Shown: positions 1-8,532 of the stretch, in pieces | Layout: each line of letters begins with the position of its first letter | Position numbering within the stretch: the stretch's first letter is position 1 | Origin: an uncultured Lachnospiraceae bacterium | Lineage (GTDB): Bacteria; Bacillota; Clostridia; Lachnospirales; Lachnospiraceae | DNA length: 64,000 nucleotides | Assembly: GCA_910580195.1 (NCBI GenBank) | Contig: CAJTWA010000011.1 | Location: forward strand, 24,073-88,072 | Reading direction: 5' to 3' | Notes under the pieces: generated by a model | Seen by the model: only the letters and a program-made list of their open reading frames with translations | Database searches by the model: none | What the model was told of the DNA's origin: nothing | Position numbers and translations under genes: made by a program

Positions 1-1794
1 CCTAACTTGATTCTAAATGATTTTACAGAGGAAAATAATGTCTGGAAGCTAGAAAGCATCCTTCGTAAGATTTGTATGGTTATATATGCAGAAATGTTAA
101 ATATTGTTGGGTTTATACAGAAGGAAGTTGAGGTATCTTGTACATATAGCGATATATGTAAAAAGATGTTTTTTTCCAAAAAGAAAGAATATCTTTTTGA
201 AAGTGTCCGGAGGGTGGCTTTTGCTGCAAAAGAAGCGTTTTGTGATTTAAATATGCTGTATATGCTTGATTTGTCATTGGAACAGTACCTGTTATTAATA
301 CAGGATATCTTATTTGATTGGCATGAGGGGGAGGATGCGCAGATTGAAGAGAAACTGCATAGGCTACTAACAAGTGGAGAGATTCGCATAGGCTCTTATG
401 AACTGCGGATAGGGATGATATTTGACCAATATCTGGGCAAATTAGCCAGAATTGATGTTTTTAGCGACAAAAAAATTTGTAGGGACATTTTGAAGGGTGA
501 ACTGGATAAAATTGATTATTCCGGACGTGGGACGTTAGGGGCTTTAAGCCAATATTTGTTTGAAGTTTACGATAAGTATTTGTTAGAGTATGAAGACAGG
601 AGAAAAATATTTGCAGAGTTTTTCGCGCAGGAAAAGAAATGGTTTGAAGCTTATGAAAAAGGCGGGGACATGCTTGTGAAGCTAAGGAATGCTTCGTCTT
701 TGCAGGGGCAAATTTCAGGGAGCCTGTCGGTTATCCATGATTTTATGGGAATAGAGGTTCAGGATAGCTTGCTGGGGAAAAATATGGAACGGGCAGGTTT
801 CGATGGCCGTTACAGGATAATTGATAAGTGGGTAGAAGGACGGACAGTTGTTAGCACTTTAGGTGAGTATGTAGAAAAAGCCTGTTCCTTCGTAGAGGGA
901 TGGGGAGGCGGTGATTATTGGTACAGAGGGGTGTGCAGCGATACGTTTCAATTATTGCCAAGCCTGTTCCGGAATTTGGATGAAAATGTGTCTTTATATG
1001 CTAACCAGACAAGGTTCTTAAAAGCAGCCTATTATATTACATTGTCAGATCCAACCCTTTGGAGCGATCAGGCAAAAGGGATTGCGGAGCATACGTGCTT
1101 ATTACAGCATTATGGGATGCCGACGAGCCTTTTGGATTTTTCAAGCGATATGCTGGTTGCTTTGCATTTTGCATTGAACCCAGATGATCCAACGGACCAA
1201 AAGAAAGTAGATGAATATATTTATCAGCCGAAAGTAGTGCTGTTTAACCCTTTGGTTTATAACGAGGCAGTGCTTTCGTTATCAAAAGGGGATTTTGTTC
1301 CAAATCCCGAAAATATTTCGCCAGTTCTTTTTGATGCATATGATAATGTAGTTTCAGAGTATTTTGTCCATAATATGTCACCAGAATATTTGATAGAAAC
1401 CTCGCGTGATTTGAAAAATTACGTGCCCAATCCGCGCATTGATAAATATCCAAGGCCATTGGTGATACGTAGAAGCAATTCAAGGATTTTAGCTCAGAGT
1501 GGAACGTTTCTTGCATATAATCTGATGGCGAAGCCGCAAAAGGAGGCAGAGGAGCCGTATTTATACCTTGCCTTAGAAAGTATACAGCAAGAATATAAGA
1601 AATTATTACAAGAAAAGGGAAGAGAACCGAAAAGCAAGGATTTTTTGAAAGAAATCTACATTAATCCGTTTGGGGTGCCCAAGATAAAGAAGGAGCTGCA
1701 AACAATGAAAATATCAACAGCAAGGATGTACCCTGAATTGTACAGAGGGTTTGGGGAATATATGCAAAAAATATCATCTGATACGGAAAAGTAA
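1..1794 (+). CDS. FRG domain-containing protein (probably 5'-partial)
   Basis: No stop codon lies between the window edge and the first possible start (TTG at 7), so the gene may begin upstream. About 595 residues are visible. The N-terminal ~290 residues are not recognised. The FRG domain, named for a Phe-Arg-Gly-type motif, starts near residue 300 with WYRG, followed by LLPSLFRN and the conserved QHYGMPTSLLDFS block near residue 370. FRG proteins often sit in accessory or defence contexts, but their biochemical role is poorly known. The gene is more AT-rich than the adjoining Ter genes, which suggests it was acquired separately. The domain call is good; function is not assigned. Confidence 0.75.
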   Translation, partial: PNLILNDFTEENNVWKLESILRKICMVIYAEMLNIVGFIQKEVEVSCTYSDICKKMFFSKKKEYLFESVRRVAFAAKEAFCDLNMLYMLDLSLEQYLLLIQDILFDWHEGEDAQIEEKLHRLLTSGEIRIGSYELRIGMIFDQYLGKLARIDVFSDKKICRDILKGELDKIDYSGRGTLGALSQYLFEVYDKYLLEYEDRRKIFAEFFAQEKKWFEAYEKGGDMLVKLRNASSLQGQISGSLSVIHDFMGIEVQDSLLGKNMERAGFDGRYRIIDKWVEGRTVVSTLGEYVEKACSFVEGWGGGDYWYRGVCSDTFQLLPSLFRNLDENVSLYANQTRFLKAAYYITLSDPTLWSDQAKGIAEHTCLLQHYGMPTSLLDFSSDMLVALHFALNPDDPTDQKKVDEYIYQPKVVLFNPLVYNEAVLSLSKGDFVPNPENISPVLFDAYDNVVSEYFVHNMSPEYLIETSRDLKNYVPNPRIDKYPRPLVIRRSNSRILAQSGTFLAYNLMAKPQKEAEEPYLYLALESIQQEYKKLLQEKGREPKSKDFLKEIYINPFGVPKIKKELQTMKISTARMYPELYRGFGEYMQKISSDTEK

Positions 1795-1802
1795 TATTTT
1801 GA

Positions 1803-1826
1803 AGCCCATCGTTTCGGGCATTTTTC
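1803..1826 (+). terminator. Weak hairpin after the FRG gene
   Basis: GCCC and GGGC arms enclose a short loop and are followed by a run of five T, just after the stop codon at 1794. The stem is only four to five base pairs, so this is a modest candidate. Confidence 0.4.
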
Positions 1827-1887
1827 AAATACGCTTTAGCAGAAAGATGGTTTTTTTTGAATGGGGGACAGAATGGAAGGAAAAGGG

Positions 1888-3369
1888 ATGGTTCTAGTTG
1901 CCAAACGGGAAAACAATACAAAACGGAATTACTTGGTCGTCAACAAATACCAAGGGAAACATATCCCGGTAAACCCTGTTAAGGCATTGGAAATGTTTTC
2001 TGCCTTGGCAGGATTGGTAAAGCAGCGTTACCAAGGGGAGCGTTTGCTGCTGGTAGGCTTTGCAGAAACGGCAACTGCCATTGGGGAGGCTTTGGCAGTG
2101 CAGCTTGGCACAGACTATATGCAGACGACGCGGGAACAGATCGAAGGGGTGGAATACCTGTATTTTTCTGAATCCCACAGCCATGCCACGGAACAGAAAG
2201 TGGTGAAAAATGACTTGGATGCGGTAATTCTTGGGGCTAGGGACGATAACCTTCCTTTGGCACCTGCGGGTTGTCCGGGAGCCCTGCCATCTGCGGCTAT
2301 GGAGGCAGGGCCAGATGCGAAGCCACGGTTTAAGGCCAGACGGATTGTGTTCGTGGAGGACGAGGTGACGACTGGGAATACCATTTGGAAGATTATCCAG
2401 TTAATCCGGCAGGAATATGGGGAAGGCCTGAACTTTTCCGTTGCATCCCTGCTGAACGGGATGGATGGCAATGCACAGGCAAGATACCGGCAGAATGGGA
2501 TTGATCTGGTCTACCTTGTGAAAACCGACCACAGCAAATACCCGGAGCTTGCAAAACGCTGCAAGGATGACGGGATTTACCATAAATGCCAGCCGTTGCC
2601 GGAGAACCTATGCCAGCCCTCCCGTAAAGGCCTGCATCAGCCGTTTTCTGGAAATCCGTACTATTCTTCCTGCGAAAGCAAGGATAAGGCAGATAGCCCT
2701 TTTCCATACAAATTGGGCAATGTATCCCAGCCATCCCATGAAAACAGGGATAAGCCGGAAGAAGGCATAAAAGAAGGGTATCTTTATCAGGAATTTTCTG
2801 TTTCAGGCCATATCAATGCCAGAAGGCTCCACAAAGGCGCAGCCTACCAGGAGGCCTGCGGCAAGTTATGGCAGGAAATCAAGGGAAAAATCCCCTTTGG
2901 GGCAGGGCAGGAAATCCTTGTCCTTGGCACGGAAGAATTTATGTATGCCCCCTTGTATGTGGGGCAGGAGATACAAAAGATGGGCTGCCGCGTGAAATGC
3001 CATGCAACCACCCGCAGCCCCATCCTTGTGAGCCAAGGCTTGGCATATCCCCTGCATGAACGGTACGAATTGGTAAGCCTTTATGATAAGGGGCGCGTAA
3101 CATACCTGTATGATTTGGCAGTGTATGATATGGTGCTGGTAATTACTGACGCAGAGCCGGAACTTGGCCGAAAGGACAATTTCCCAGAAGAATATGGGCA
3201 AGGGATAGATGGCCGAAGAGAATCCGCCACGGGAAAAGAAAAAGATTTTCCGGAAAAATGTAAGGGGAAAATAGATGCTTTGGCAGAACCGGGAAAGGCA
3301 TCCCTGTGCAATGCCATTTACCATAGCGGCAGCAGGGACATTTATTTTGTCAGGTGGTGCAGGGAATGA
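1888..3369 (+). CDS. Phosphoribosyltransferase with C-terminal TRSP domain (Ter biosynthetic module)
   Basis: A 493-residue protein. The PRPP-binding loop VFVEDEVTTGNT is at residues 154-165, and a TTRSP motif at 374-378 identifies the TRSP domain that follows this PRTase type in Ter-linked operons. That family is thought to help make a nucleoside-like metabolite (established comparative-genomics proposal, not shown here). Between the domains lies a ~65-residue Pro/Ser/Lys-rich linker, and near the C-terminus a divergent tandem repeat (DNFPEEYGQGIDGR-like then KDFPEKCKGKIDAL-like). I chose ATG 1888 because GGAAGG lies seven bases upstream; ATG 1861 and 1873 are in frame alternatives. The stop overlaps the next micro-ORF as ATGA. 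Confidence 0.85.
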   Translation: MVLVAKRENNTKRNYLVVNKYQGKHIPVNPVKALEMFSALAGLVKQRYQGERLLLVGFAETATAIGEALAVQLGTDYMQTTREQIEGVEYLYFSESHSHATEQKVVKNDLDAVILGARDDNLPLAPAGCPGALPSAAMEAGPDAKPRFKARRIVFVEDEVTTGNTIWKIIQLIRQEYGEGLNFSVASLLNGMDGNAQARYRQNGIDLVYLVKTDHSKYPELAKRCKDDGIYHKCQPLPENLCQPSRKGLHQPFSGNPYYSSCESKDKADSPFPYKLGNVSQPSHENRDKPEEGIKEGYLYQEFSVSGHINARRLHKGAAYQEACGKLWQEIKGKIPFGAGQEILVLGTEEFMYAPLYVGQEIQKMGCRVKCHATTRSPILVSQGLAYPLHERYELVSLYDKGRVTYLYDLAVYDMVLVITDAEPELGRKDNFPEEYGQGIDGRRESATGKEKDFPEKCKGKIDALAEPGKASLCNAIYHSGSRDIYFVRWCRE

Positions 3370-3515
3370 AAATGATTTACAGGGAGCGTGTGATAGGTAG
3401 GGTCAAGCAATTTTATAGGAAAAACGTAGCGCATGAAAGGGGAAGTTTTTACAGGGAAAGCGTAGCGCGTGAAAGGGGAAGTTTTTATCGGGAAAGCGTG
3501 GTGCAGAAAAGTTGA
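3366..3515 (+). CDS. 49-aa repeat micro-ORF bridging the PRTase and StiP genes
   Basis: The ATG overlaps the PRTase stop (ATGA at 3366-3369), and its TGA overlaps the TTG proposed as the StiP start (TTGA at 3512-3515). The peptide is basic and built from a 12-residue unit seen as FYRKNVAHERGS, FYRESVARERGS and FYRESVVQKS. The unit resembles the start of StiP (SYKESDV), so it probably arose by duplicating the 5' end of that gene. It may act only to carry ribosomes from one gene to the next. Whether a stable peptide is made cannot be told. Confidence 0.5.
   Translation: MKMIYRERVIGRVKQFYRKNVAHERGSFYRESVARERGSFYRESVVQKS
3395..3510 (+). repeat. 36-bp tandem repeat upstream of stiP-like gene
   Basis: Two full and one or two degenerate copies of a 36-base unit containing TTTTACAGGGAAAGCG and GTGAAAGGGG. 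The 36-base period keeps the reading frame of the micro-ORF, giving 12-residue repeats. Confidence 0.8.
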
Positions 3516-4621
3516 GGAGCTCTTACAAAGAAAGCGACGTCATTTTTTTACTGAAAGACATCACTGGGATGGTGCAGCCCCAGCCTACGGAGGAACGGGA
3601 AAAGGAAATACAAGCAGGCCGCCATTATTGCGAAATGCTCCCCATAGAGTATGTGCCTACGCCAAAATATATGGAAACCTACCGGGAAGCCTTAAGGCAT
3701 GATGCGAAACCTACTGCAAAGGCCGTTGGTACGTTGGCAGATAAAATCATGCAGAAAAAAGGGGAGCGCGTGGTTCTGGTATCGCTGGCAAGGGCGGGGA
3801 CTCCCATTGGGATTTTGCTGAAGCATTTCCTCCGGCAGAACTACCATCTGGATGTGCCCCACTATTCCATTTCCATTATCCGGGGAAGGGGAATTGACCG
3901 GAATGCCATGAAGTTCCTGCTGGGAAAATACAGGCCAAAGGATTTGCTGTTTGTCGACGGCTGGGTTGGGAAAGGGGCAATCCTTAAGGAACTGCAGAAA
4001 GAAATTTCCGCCTATCCCGGCGTGTCCCCGGAGCTTGCCGTATTGGCTGACCCGGCAAATGTTACGGAGCTGTGCGGGACCCATGAGGACATTTTAATCC
4101 CAAGCTCCTGCCTGAACTGCACGGTGTCAGGGCTGGTGAGCCGGACCTTCCTGCGTGGGGATATCATTGGGGAAAATGATTTCCATGGCGCAGTGTATTA
4201 TGGGGAATTGGAACATGCGGATTTGTCTTATCATTTTATTGAAGCTATTGAAAAAGAATTCAGTTTCCAGAAAGGCACGGGTGAGGGATTGCCCGCAGGA
4301 AGGGGAGGGAAAGAAACAGCGGAAAAGTTAGGAATGGATGAAAGGAGCCCCCAAAAAGACCTAGGTATCGATGAGGTAAAACAGATAGCCCGGGAATTTG
4401 GTATCACGGACATCAATCTGGTAAAGCCGGGGATTGGGGAAACCACGCGGGTCTTGCTGCGCCGTGTCCCATGGAAGGTATTAGTCCGGCAGGACTGTAA
4501 AAATGACAAATCCCTAGCCCATATCCTCCGACTGGCAGAGGAAAAAAATGTCCCTGTCGCATACTATCCCCTCAAGCATTATAAGTCCTGCGGGATTATT
4601 AAAAAATTGGCAGATGCATAA
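3512..4621 (+). CDS. StiP-family protein with C-terminal PELOTA RNA-binding domain
   Basis: A 369-residue member of the Ter-associated family annotated as cysteine protease StiP. The conserved opening DVIFLLKDITG, the GRHYCEMLPIEYVPT block, the PRTase-like turn FVDGWVGKG at about residue 147 and the LIPSSCLNCTVSGL segment are visible. Residues ~286-369 form an L7Ae-like PELOTA domain ending in HYKSCGIIKKL. It follows the PRTase-TRSP gene as in other Ter biosynthetic clusters. No ATG precedes the conserved start, so TTG 3512, overlapping the micro-ORF stop, is preferred; its Shine-Dalgarno is poor, which fits coupled translation. The protease label is inherited from family naming, and catalysis is not evident by eye. 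Confidence 0.8.
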   Translation: MRSSYKESDVIFLLKDITGMVQPQPTEEREKEIQAGRHYCEMLPIEYVPTPKYMETYREALRHDAKPTAKAVGTLADKIMQKKGERVVLVSLARAGTPIGILLKHFLRQNYHLDVPHYSISIIRGRGIDRNAMKFLLGKYRPKDLLFVDGWVGKGAILKELQKEISAYPGVSPELAVLADPANVTELCGTHEDILIPSSCLNCTVSGLVSRTFLRGDIIGENDFHGAVYYGELEHADLSYHFIEAIEKEFSFQKGTGEGLPAGRGGKETAEKLGMDERSPQKDLGIDEVKQIAREFGITDINLVKPGIGETTRVLLRRVPWKVLVRQDCKNDKSLAHILRLAEEKNVPVAYYPLKHYKSCGIIKKLADA

Positions 4622-4787
4622 GGCAATTGCCCGAATTAGTATCCATGCTGCAATTGCTGTGGGACTGCCCGGAAACGGGAGTGTGAGAATTTCGGATTAA
4701 GTGTTTTCGCAAATCCCATAAATCAGGCATTTTGCAGGTACTTGTAAGAAAGTTTTGGCACTTCCCTGAAAACTGGCAGGGCATCAT

Positions 4788-5747
4788 TTACTTTAGCCCA
4801 TATGCTTCTGCCAGCAGGAGCGTCCGCAAGGCCCAGTTATAATGGGTCTTGTATTCGTTCATCCGTTCTTTCACAATGCTCCCGGCCACCAAGGAGGGGG
4901 AATTGGCATCCCAGCCAAGGATGGCTTTTGCATCGTTGTAATCCTTTAGCGGCACTTTATAGGCTTCATTTACCAGCCGGATTTGGTTGGGGTGGATGAC
5001 AGTCTTGCCAATAAAGCCGCACAGCCTGTCGTCATCCAGTTCTTGTTCCAGCCCAGCCTCCCAGTCCTTGCCGTCGTAATACTCAAACACAGGCCCGGAA
5101 ACCACATAGTCCATGCCAAATACCGTGATGATATCAGAGAAAATATCTGCCACAGGCCGGATTTTATAAATAGTTTCGTTGCTGCGCCTGCGGAGCCCGA
5201 ACCTGTGGCACAAATCATTGCCGCCCACCCGGATATTCAGCACGTATTGGGAAATGCTGTCCAATTTTTCTTTCAGGCTGTACAGGATGTTTGCCCTGTC
5301 CAGCAGGTGGACGAGGTCGGGGCTTTCTAAAATCGGCATTATGTAACAAGGGTTTTCCCTATGCCTGTTTATTTCCCCCAATACTTTAAGGTAAGCGTCT
5401 GCGTTTCCCAATGAAAATTTAGGGATGTTAAAGCCCGTAATAAGGGCTTCGGCGTCTTTCAGCCTGTCCAGCAGGCGGATGGCCTGTTCCGGGTTCCTGA
5501 TGCGGATAAAAATTTTGGGCAGGTAAAATGGCTTTTGGGCATGGCGCAGCTGCAGCGCCTGAAGGGAAGAAACCAGTATATTTTCTGCATCGGCAACACA
5601 ATTGTCCTGTATGGTGTCCTCAAGGCAGAGGGCAAGGGAAAATTGTTTGCCGAATTTTTCATTTACCAGTGAATTTACAATGCCCGCATTGTTGGCAGGG
5701 CAGTAAAGCAGTGCGCCAATGCTGTAGGCAGGAAGGGAAAGGTTCAT
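4788..5747 (-). CDS. HpcH/HpaI-type aldolase / citrate lyase beta-like protein (Ter module)
   Basis: A 319-residue TIM-barrel carbon-carbon lyase-like protein. Visible blocks are LALCLEDTIQ near the N-terminus, IFIRIRNPEQ, IMPILESPD, LNIRVGGNDLCHRFGLRR and GKTVIHPNQI, the usual order in the HpcH/HpaI and CitE superfamily, with Glu and Asp metal ligands. This Ter-associated branch is expected to work with the PRTase and StiP genes, which lie convergent to it. ATG 5747 (protein start MNLSLPAYSIGALLYCP) has GGAG nine bases upstream. An in-frame extension to TTG 5864 consists of a 14-residue tandem repeat and is probably leader, not enzyme. Confidence 0.82.
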   Translation of the reverse strand: MNLSLPAYSIGALLYCPANNAGIVNSLVNEKFGKQFSLALCLEDTIQDNCVADAENILVSSLQALQLRHAQKPFYLPKIFIRIRNPEQAIRLLDRLKDAEALITGFNIPKFSLGNADAYLKVLGEINRHRENPCYIMPILESPDLVHLLDRANILYSLKEKLDSISQYVLNIRVGGNDLCHRFGLRRRSNETIYKIRPVADIFSDIITVFGMDYVVSGPVFEYYDGKDWEAGLEQELDDDRLCGFIGKTVIHPNQIRLVNEAYKVPLKDYNDAKAILGWDANSPSLVAGSIVKERMNEYKTHYNWALRTLLLAEAYGLK

Positions 5748-5749
5748 TT

Positions 5750-5889
5750 TGGGATACTCCTGTTCTTGGCTTTTTGTTCCAATGCTTATTTTGTGCGGTT
5801 CCTGATTTTGATTTTTGTGCCAATGTTCATTTTGTGCGGTTCCTGATTTTGGTTTTTGTGCCAATGTTCATTTTGTGCGGTTCTTGATT
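5750..5889 (-). repeat. 42-bp tandem repeats in the leader of the aldolase gene
   Basis: Three copies of a ~42-base unit containing TTTTGTGCCAATGTTCATTT (plus strand). On the coding strand each distal copy carries an ATGAAC like the real gene start, giving mini-ORFs (MNIGTKTKIRNRTK and a near copy) that overlap at ATGA. The repeats lie wholly within the predicted 5' UTR. Confidence 0.8.
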
Positions 5890-5903
5890 TTTCGTTTCAA
5901 CTT

Positions 5904-5932
5904 ATTATAGGTGAAAATGGCAGGTTCTGCAA
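5904..5932 (-). promoter_or_regulatory. Sigma-A promoter of the aldolase gene
   Basis: On the minus strand TTGCAG, a 17-base spacer and a perfect TATAAT. The predicted start is near 5897, leaving a ~150-base leader filled by the tandem repeats. Confidence 0.7.
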
Positions 5933-6002
5933 TAGGGGGCGGGAATTCTTATTTCCATCTGTACTGAAATTTACTTTTTCAAGTTAGCTTCTTATTTCCA
6001 TT

Positions 6003-7502
6003 CTATAGGAAACCCATCGTCCTTTTATCCTTCCGGGCAATCCGCCATATGGCGAACTTTCCTGCCGTTACTGCTACTGGGAGCCCGCCCGGCGCCATAA
6101 TCCACTGGCTGGCGATATACAGGTTTTTTATTCCTTTTATGGTTCCTTTCACGCGGAAAGGCTTTACGCCTTTTTTCGTAATGAAGCCCATATATGCCCC
6201 ATGGTATGCGTTGCAGTACCGTTCGTAAGTAACCGGCGTCCAACAATCAAGAAATTCCATATGCCCCTGAAGTTTAGGGAACTGCGTCAGGAGCCGTTCC
6301 TCGATTGCTTTGGCTGCTTCTTTTTTCTGGCTCCCATATTCCTCCTTTGAAAGCCCCTTCCAGTATAAGTATTCCTTATCAAATTGGGGGACATTTACTT
6401 GGAGCACGGTTTTCCCTGCTGGGGCAAATTCAGGTTCATATTCATAACTTTTCACCGAAATCCTCCCTATTTTCCTTCCTCCCGTTTCAAAAGGAAGGCA
6501 GTCGAAGAAAATCGTCCCTTTCCCGCCATAGGCGTCCTGATCTGCCATAAATGCCGCCTGGACAGCGCTGAAAAGGGGATATTTCCCAGTATCTGCATAA
6601 CAGGACTGCCATTTTGCGTCCATATACTTTTTCCCAAGTAAATTTCCAAACATTTCCATGGTATCCACGGATGAAATGACATAATCCGCCGATACCGTTT
6701 GTTTCTCTGCCGTTTCAATGCCGGTTGCCTTTTTATCTTTTACCAGAATCCGGAGAACTGGCGCATTGCAGTATAAATTCCCGCCTAGCTGCTGGAACCG
6801 TTCCACCATACGGTTTACCATTGCCAAAGAGCCGCCCATTGGGATTTCGCCATTTCCAGATACTATGCTGGCATAAGAAACGAGAAATGAGCTTGCAACA
6901 TATTCTTTGGGCAGATAATCGGTGAACAGCGCTTTCAGTGCAGGATGCTTAAACCGCCCAGACAGTTCTTCCAAATCAATGGAGCCATATTCTTTCATTA
7001 CTTTTGGCATATCTGCCATGGAAATGCCCATATGGAGATAATCCGTGATTCCCATGGCATCCATAGGTTTTTCGGCTGGTATTTCACAGTTCACTGCGTA
7101 TTTTACATGCTCTACAAATTTTTTTATTTCCGCCCCATCTTCCGGGGATAATTTGAGCAGTTCTGCCTCCGTCCTCCCTAAATCCTTCCAGAGCGTTACC
7201 TGCGAATTCCCCTTGGCGCTTGTATAAAAGCTGCCGCAGCCTGCAAATTCTGTATTTTCATTTAATGCCCCTACGGTTTCCCATACTTTACGGAGGGAGG
7301 TCCCTTTTTTTGTTCCGGTAAGCCAATGGATACAATTGTCAATGTGGCAGCCCTTCCGGTCCCAGCCCATGCACTGCCCGCCGGCAACTTTGTTTTTTTC
7401 GTAAATATCTACGTCATAGCCGGCGAACTTTCCATAAATCCCTGCGGACAGCCCGGCAATGCCGCCCCCTACGATTACGATTTTCTTTTTGTTCTCACTC
7501 AT
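6003..7502 (-). CDS. FAD-dependent oxidoreductase (phytoene desaturase/CrtI-like)
   Basis: A 499-residue flavoprotein. The dinucleotide-binding fold is at the N-terminus (IVIVGGGIAGLSAGIYGKFAGYDVDIYEK), followed by GGQCMGWDRKGCHIDNCIHW. The C-terminal segment AGGLPVAVTAG closes the FAD site as in amine-oxidase/CrtI proteins. Relatives desaturate or isomerise isoprenoid chains or act on unidentified lipids; the substrate here is unknown. It overlaps the upstream TetR gene by eight bases, so the two form a small operon and the TetR protein is its likely regulator. It is not a core Ter gene and may be a passenger in the island. Confidence 0.82.
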   Translation of the reverse strand: MSENKKKIVIVGGGIAGLSAGIYGKFAGYDVDIYEKNKVAGGQCMGWDRKGCHIDNCIHWLTGTKKGTSLRKVWETVGALNENTEFAGCGSFYTSAKGNSQVTLWKDLGRTEAELLKLSPEDGAEIKKFVEHVKYAVNCEIPAEKPMDAMGITDYLHMGISMADMPKVMKEYGSIDLEELSGRFKHPALKALFTDYLPKEYVASSFLVSYASIVSGNGEIPMGGSLAMVNRMVERFQQLGGNLYCNAPVLRILVKDKKATGIETAEKQTVSADYVISSVDTMEMFGNLLGKKYMDAKWQSCYADTGKYPLFSAVQAAFMADQDAYGGKGTIFFDCLPFETGGRKIGRISVKSYEYEPEFAPAGKTVLQVNVPQFDKEYLYWKGLSKEEYGSQKKEAAKAIEERLLTQFPKLQGHMEFLDCWTPVTYERYCNAYHGAYMGFITKKGVKPFRVKGTIKGIKNLYIASQWIMAPGGLPVAVTAGKFAIWRIARKDKRTMGFL

Positions 7503-8088
7503 TTTTTATCAGCCCTTTCTCGTTTCCTAACATACTTACAATCCATTCTGGTTCCGGCAATGGGATTTCGGGATGCAAAGCATACTGTTCCATAATTCCA
7601 TGAACCGCGCACCAGTACATATTTGACAGTGACAGTACATTCCCTTTCCGGATACTTCCGTCTTCCTGCCCTATTTTTACCCAGCGCTGGCAATATGAAA
7701 TGGTATCTACCGAAGCTGCCAGATGGCGGAGCTTTTCAGGTATGTCCTCCGCCCATACCACATGCCCCATGAATACAAACATTTTTGCAATAAAAGGATT
7801 GTTTCCCACTTGCAAAAACAGCATTTTGGTAAATTGGTAAAAAAAGTCCAAGCCGTTTTTGGCTTTGGCCTGCATTGGCATACGCATCCCTTCTAAGCCA
7901 ATATTTACCAGTTCTTCCAACAGGATTTCCTTTGTAGGGAAATAGTGGAACAGCAGGCCTTCACTAATCCCTGCCCGCCGGGATATTTGGCTTGTTTTCG
8001 TGCCATAGTATCCACGTTCTACAAATAAATCCAGTGTGGCCTGAATAATTTGTGCTTTTCTGGCTTCTTTTTGTTCTTTCCTTGTCAT
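7495..8088 (-). CDS. TetR/AcrR family transcriptional regulator
   Basis: A 197-residue protein with a classic TetR helix-turn-helix over residues ~8-55: QIIQATLDLFVERGYYGTK then ISRRAGISEGLLFHYFPTKE. The C-terminal ligand domain is unassigned. I chose ATG 8088 because GGAGG lies nine bases upstream; the longer version from 8115 lacks a site. The stop overlaps the start of the oxidoreductase gene, so the regulator probably controls its own operon, with a lipid or redox-related inducer as a plausible but unproven ligand. Confidence 0.85.
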   Translation of the reverse strand: MTRKEQKEARKAQIIQATLDLFVERGYYGTKTSQISRRAGISEGLLFHYFPTKEILLEELVNIGLEGMRMPMQAKAKNGLDFFYQFTKMLFLQVGNNPFIAKMFVFMGHVVWAEDIPEKLRHLAASVDTISYCQRWVKIGQEDGSIRKGNVLSLSNMYWCAVHGIMEQYALHPEIPLPEPEWIVSMLGNEKGLIKNE

Positions 8089-8115
8089 ATTCCATTTCCT
8101 CCAACGGATAAGCAT

Positions 8116-8532
8116 AGGTTAACATTAGCACATTTATTGGAAAAATTATAGAGTGGTTTACTCAACGAAATTCTTATGGGCCATGCATGGGATATGATTT
8201 CAAGACAGGGCCTTCCAAATTTAAGGAGGCGTTTGGCATTGGAAGTATGGGGGCTTAATTTTTGTGCAGGGGATAAACTTTCTTTCAGTTTTCCTCCCTC
8301 TTTTTACTGGAATATGGTAAAATAGCAGATAGGCAATCAATTGCAAAGCGTGGATGGATTTTTGGGCAGCCACAGATGGAAAAGCGTAGCGGCAGGGGTT
8401 CCGCGCATGTCGGGGGAACAAGGGGCAGGGGTTCCGCGCATGTTTGGGCGGAACAAGGGGCAGGAGTAAGCCGCTTATTCTGGCGGAGTACAGTGCGGCG
8501 GCAATACAAAGGGATAAGGCAGGTGGTTTCCC
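8116..8532. other. 417-bp divergent intergenic region
   Basis: Separates the TetR operon from the YceG-like protease gene. It must contain promoters for both directions, but no strong -35/-10 pair stands out. The segment 8391-8490 holds tandem repeats. No short gene with a convincing ribosome site was found. Confidence 0.5.
8391..8490 (+). repeat. ~34-bp imperfect tandem repeat
   Basis: Two near copies of GCAGGGGTTCCGCGCATGT followed by a G-rich tail and GGAACAAGG, plus a third degenerate copy (GCAGGAGTAAGCCG). It lies 40-140 bases before the protease fusion gene. Confidence 0.75.

Noticed and set aside
2115..2471. Long minus-strand frames across the PRTase, TerD, Mfd and other genes
   Set aside because: They are antisense shadows of strongly supported genes, with no ribosome sites and no recognisable motifs.
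3395..3510. 36-bp repeats resembling CRISPR repeats
   Set aside because: Contiguous, no spacers, no cas genes nearby; they encode 12-residue units in frame.
5748..5864. True N-terminus of the CitE-like lyase at 5864
   Set aside because: The extension is purely a tandem repeat starting at TTG, while the family start and a ribosome site coincide at 5747. It remains a minor possibility.
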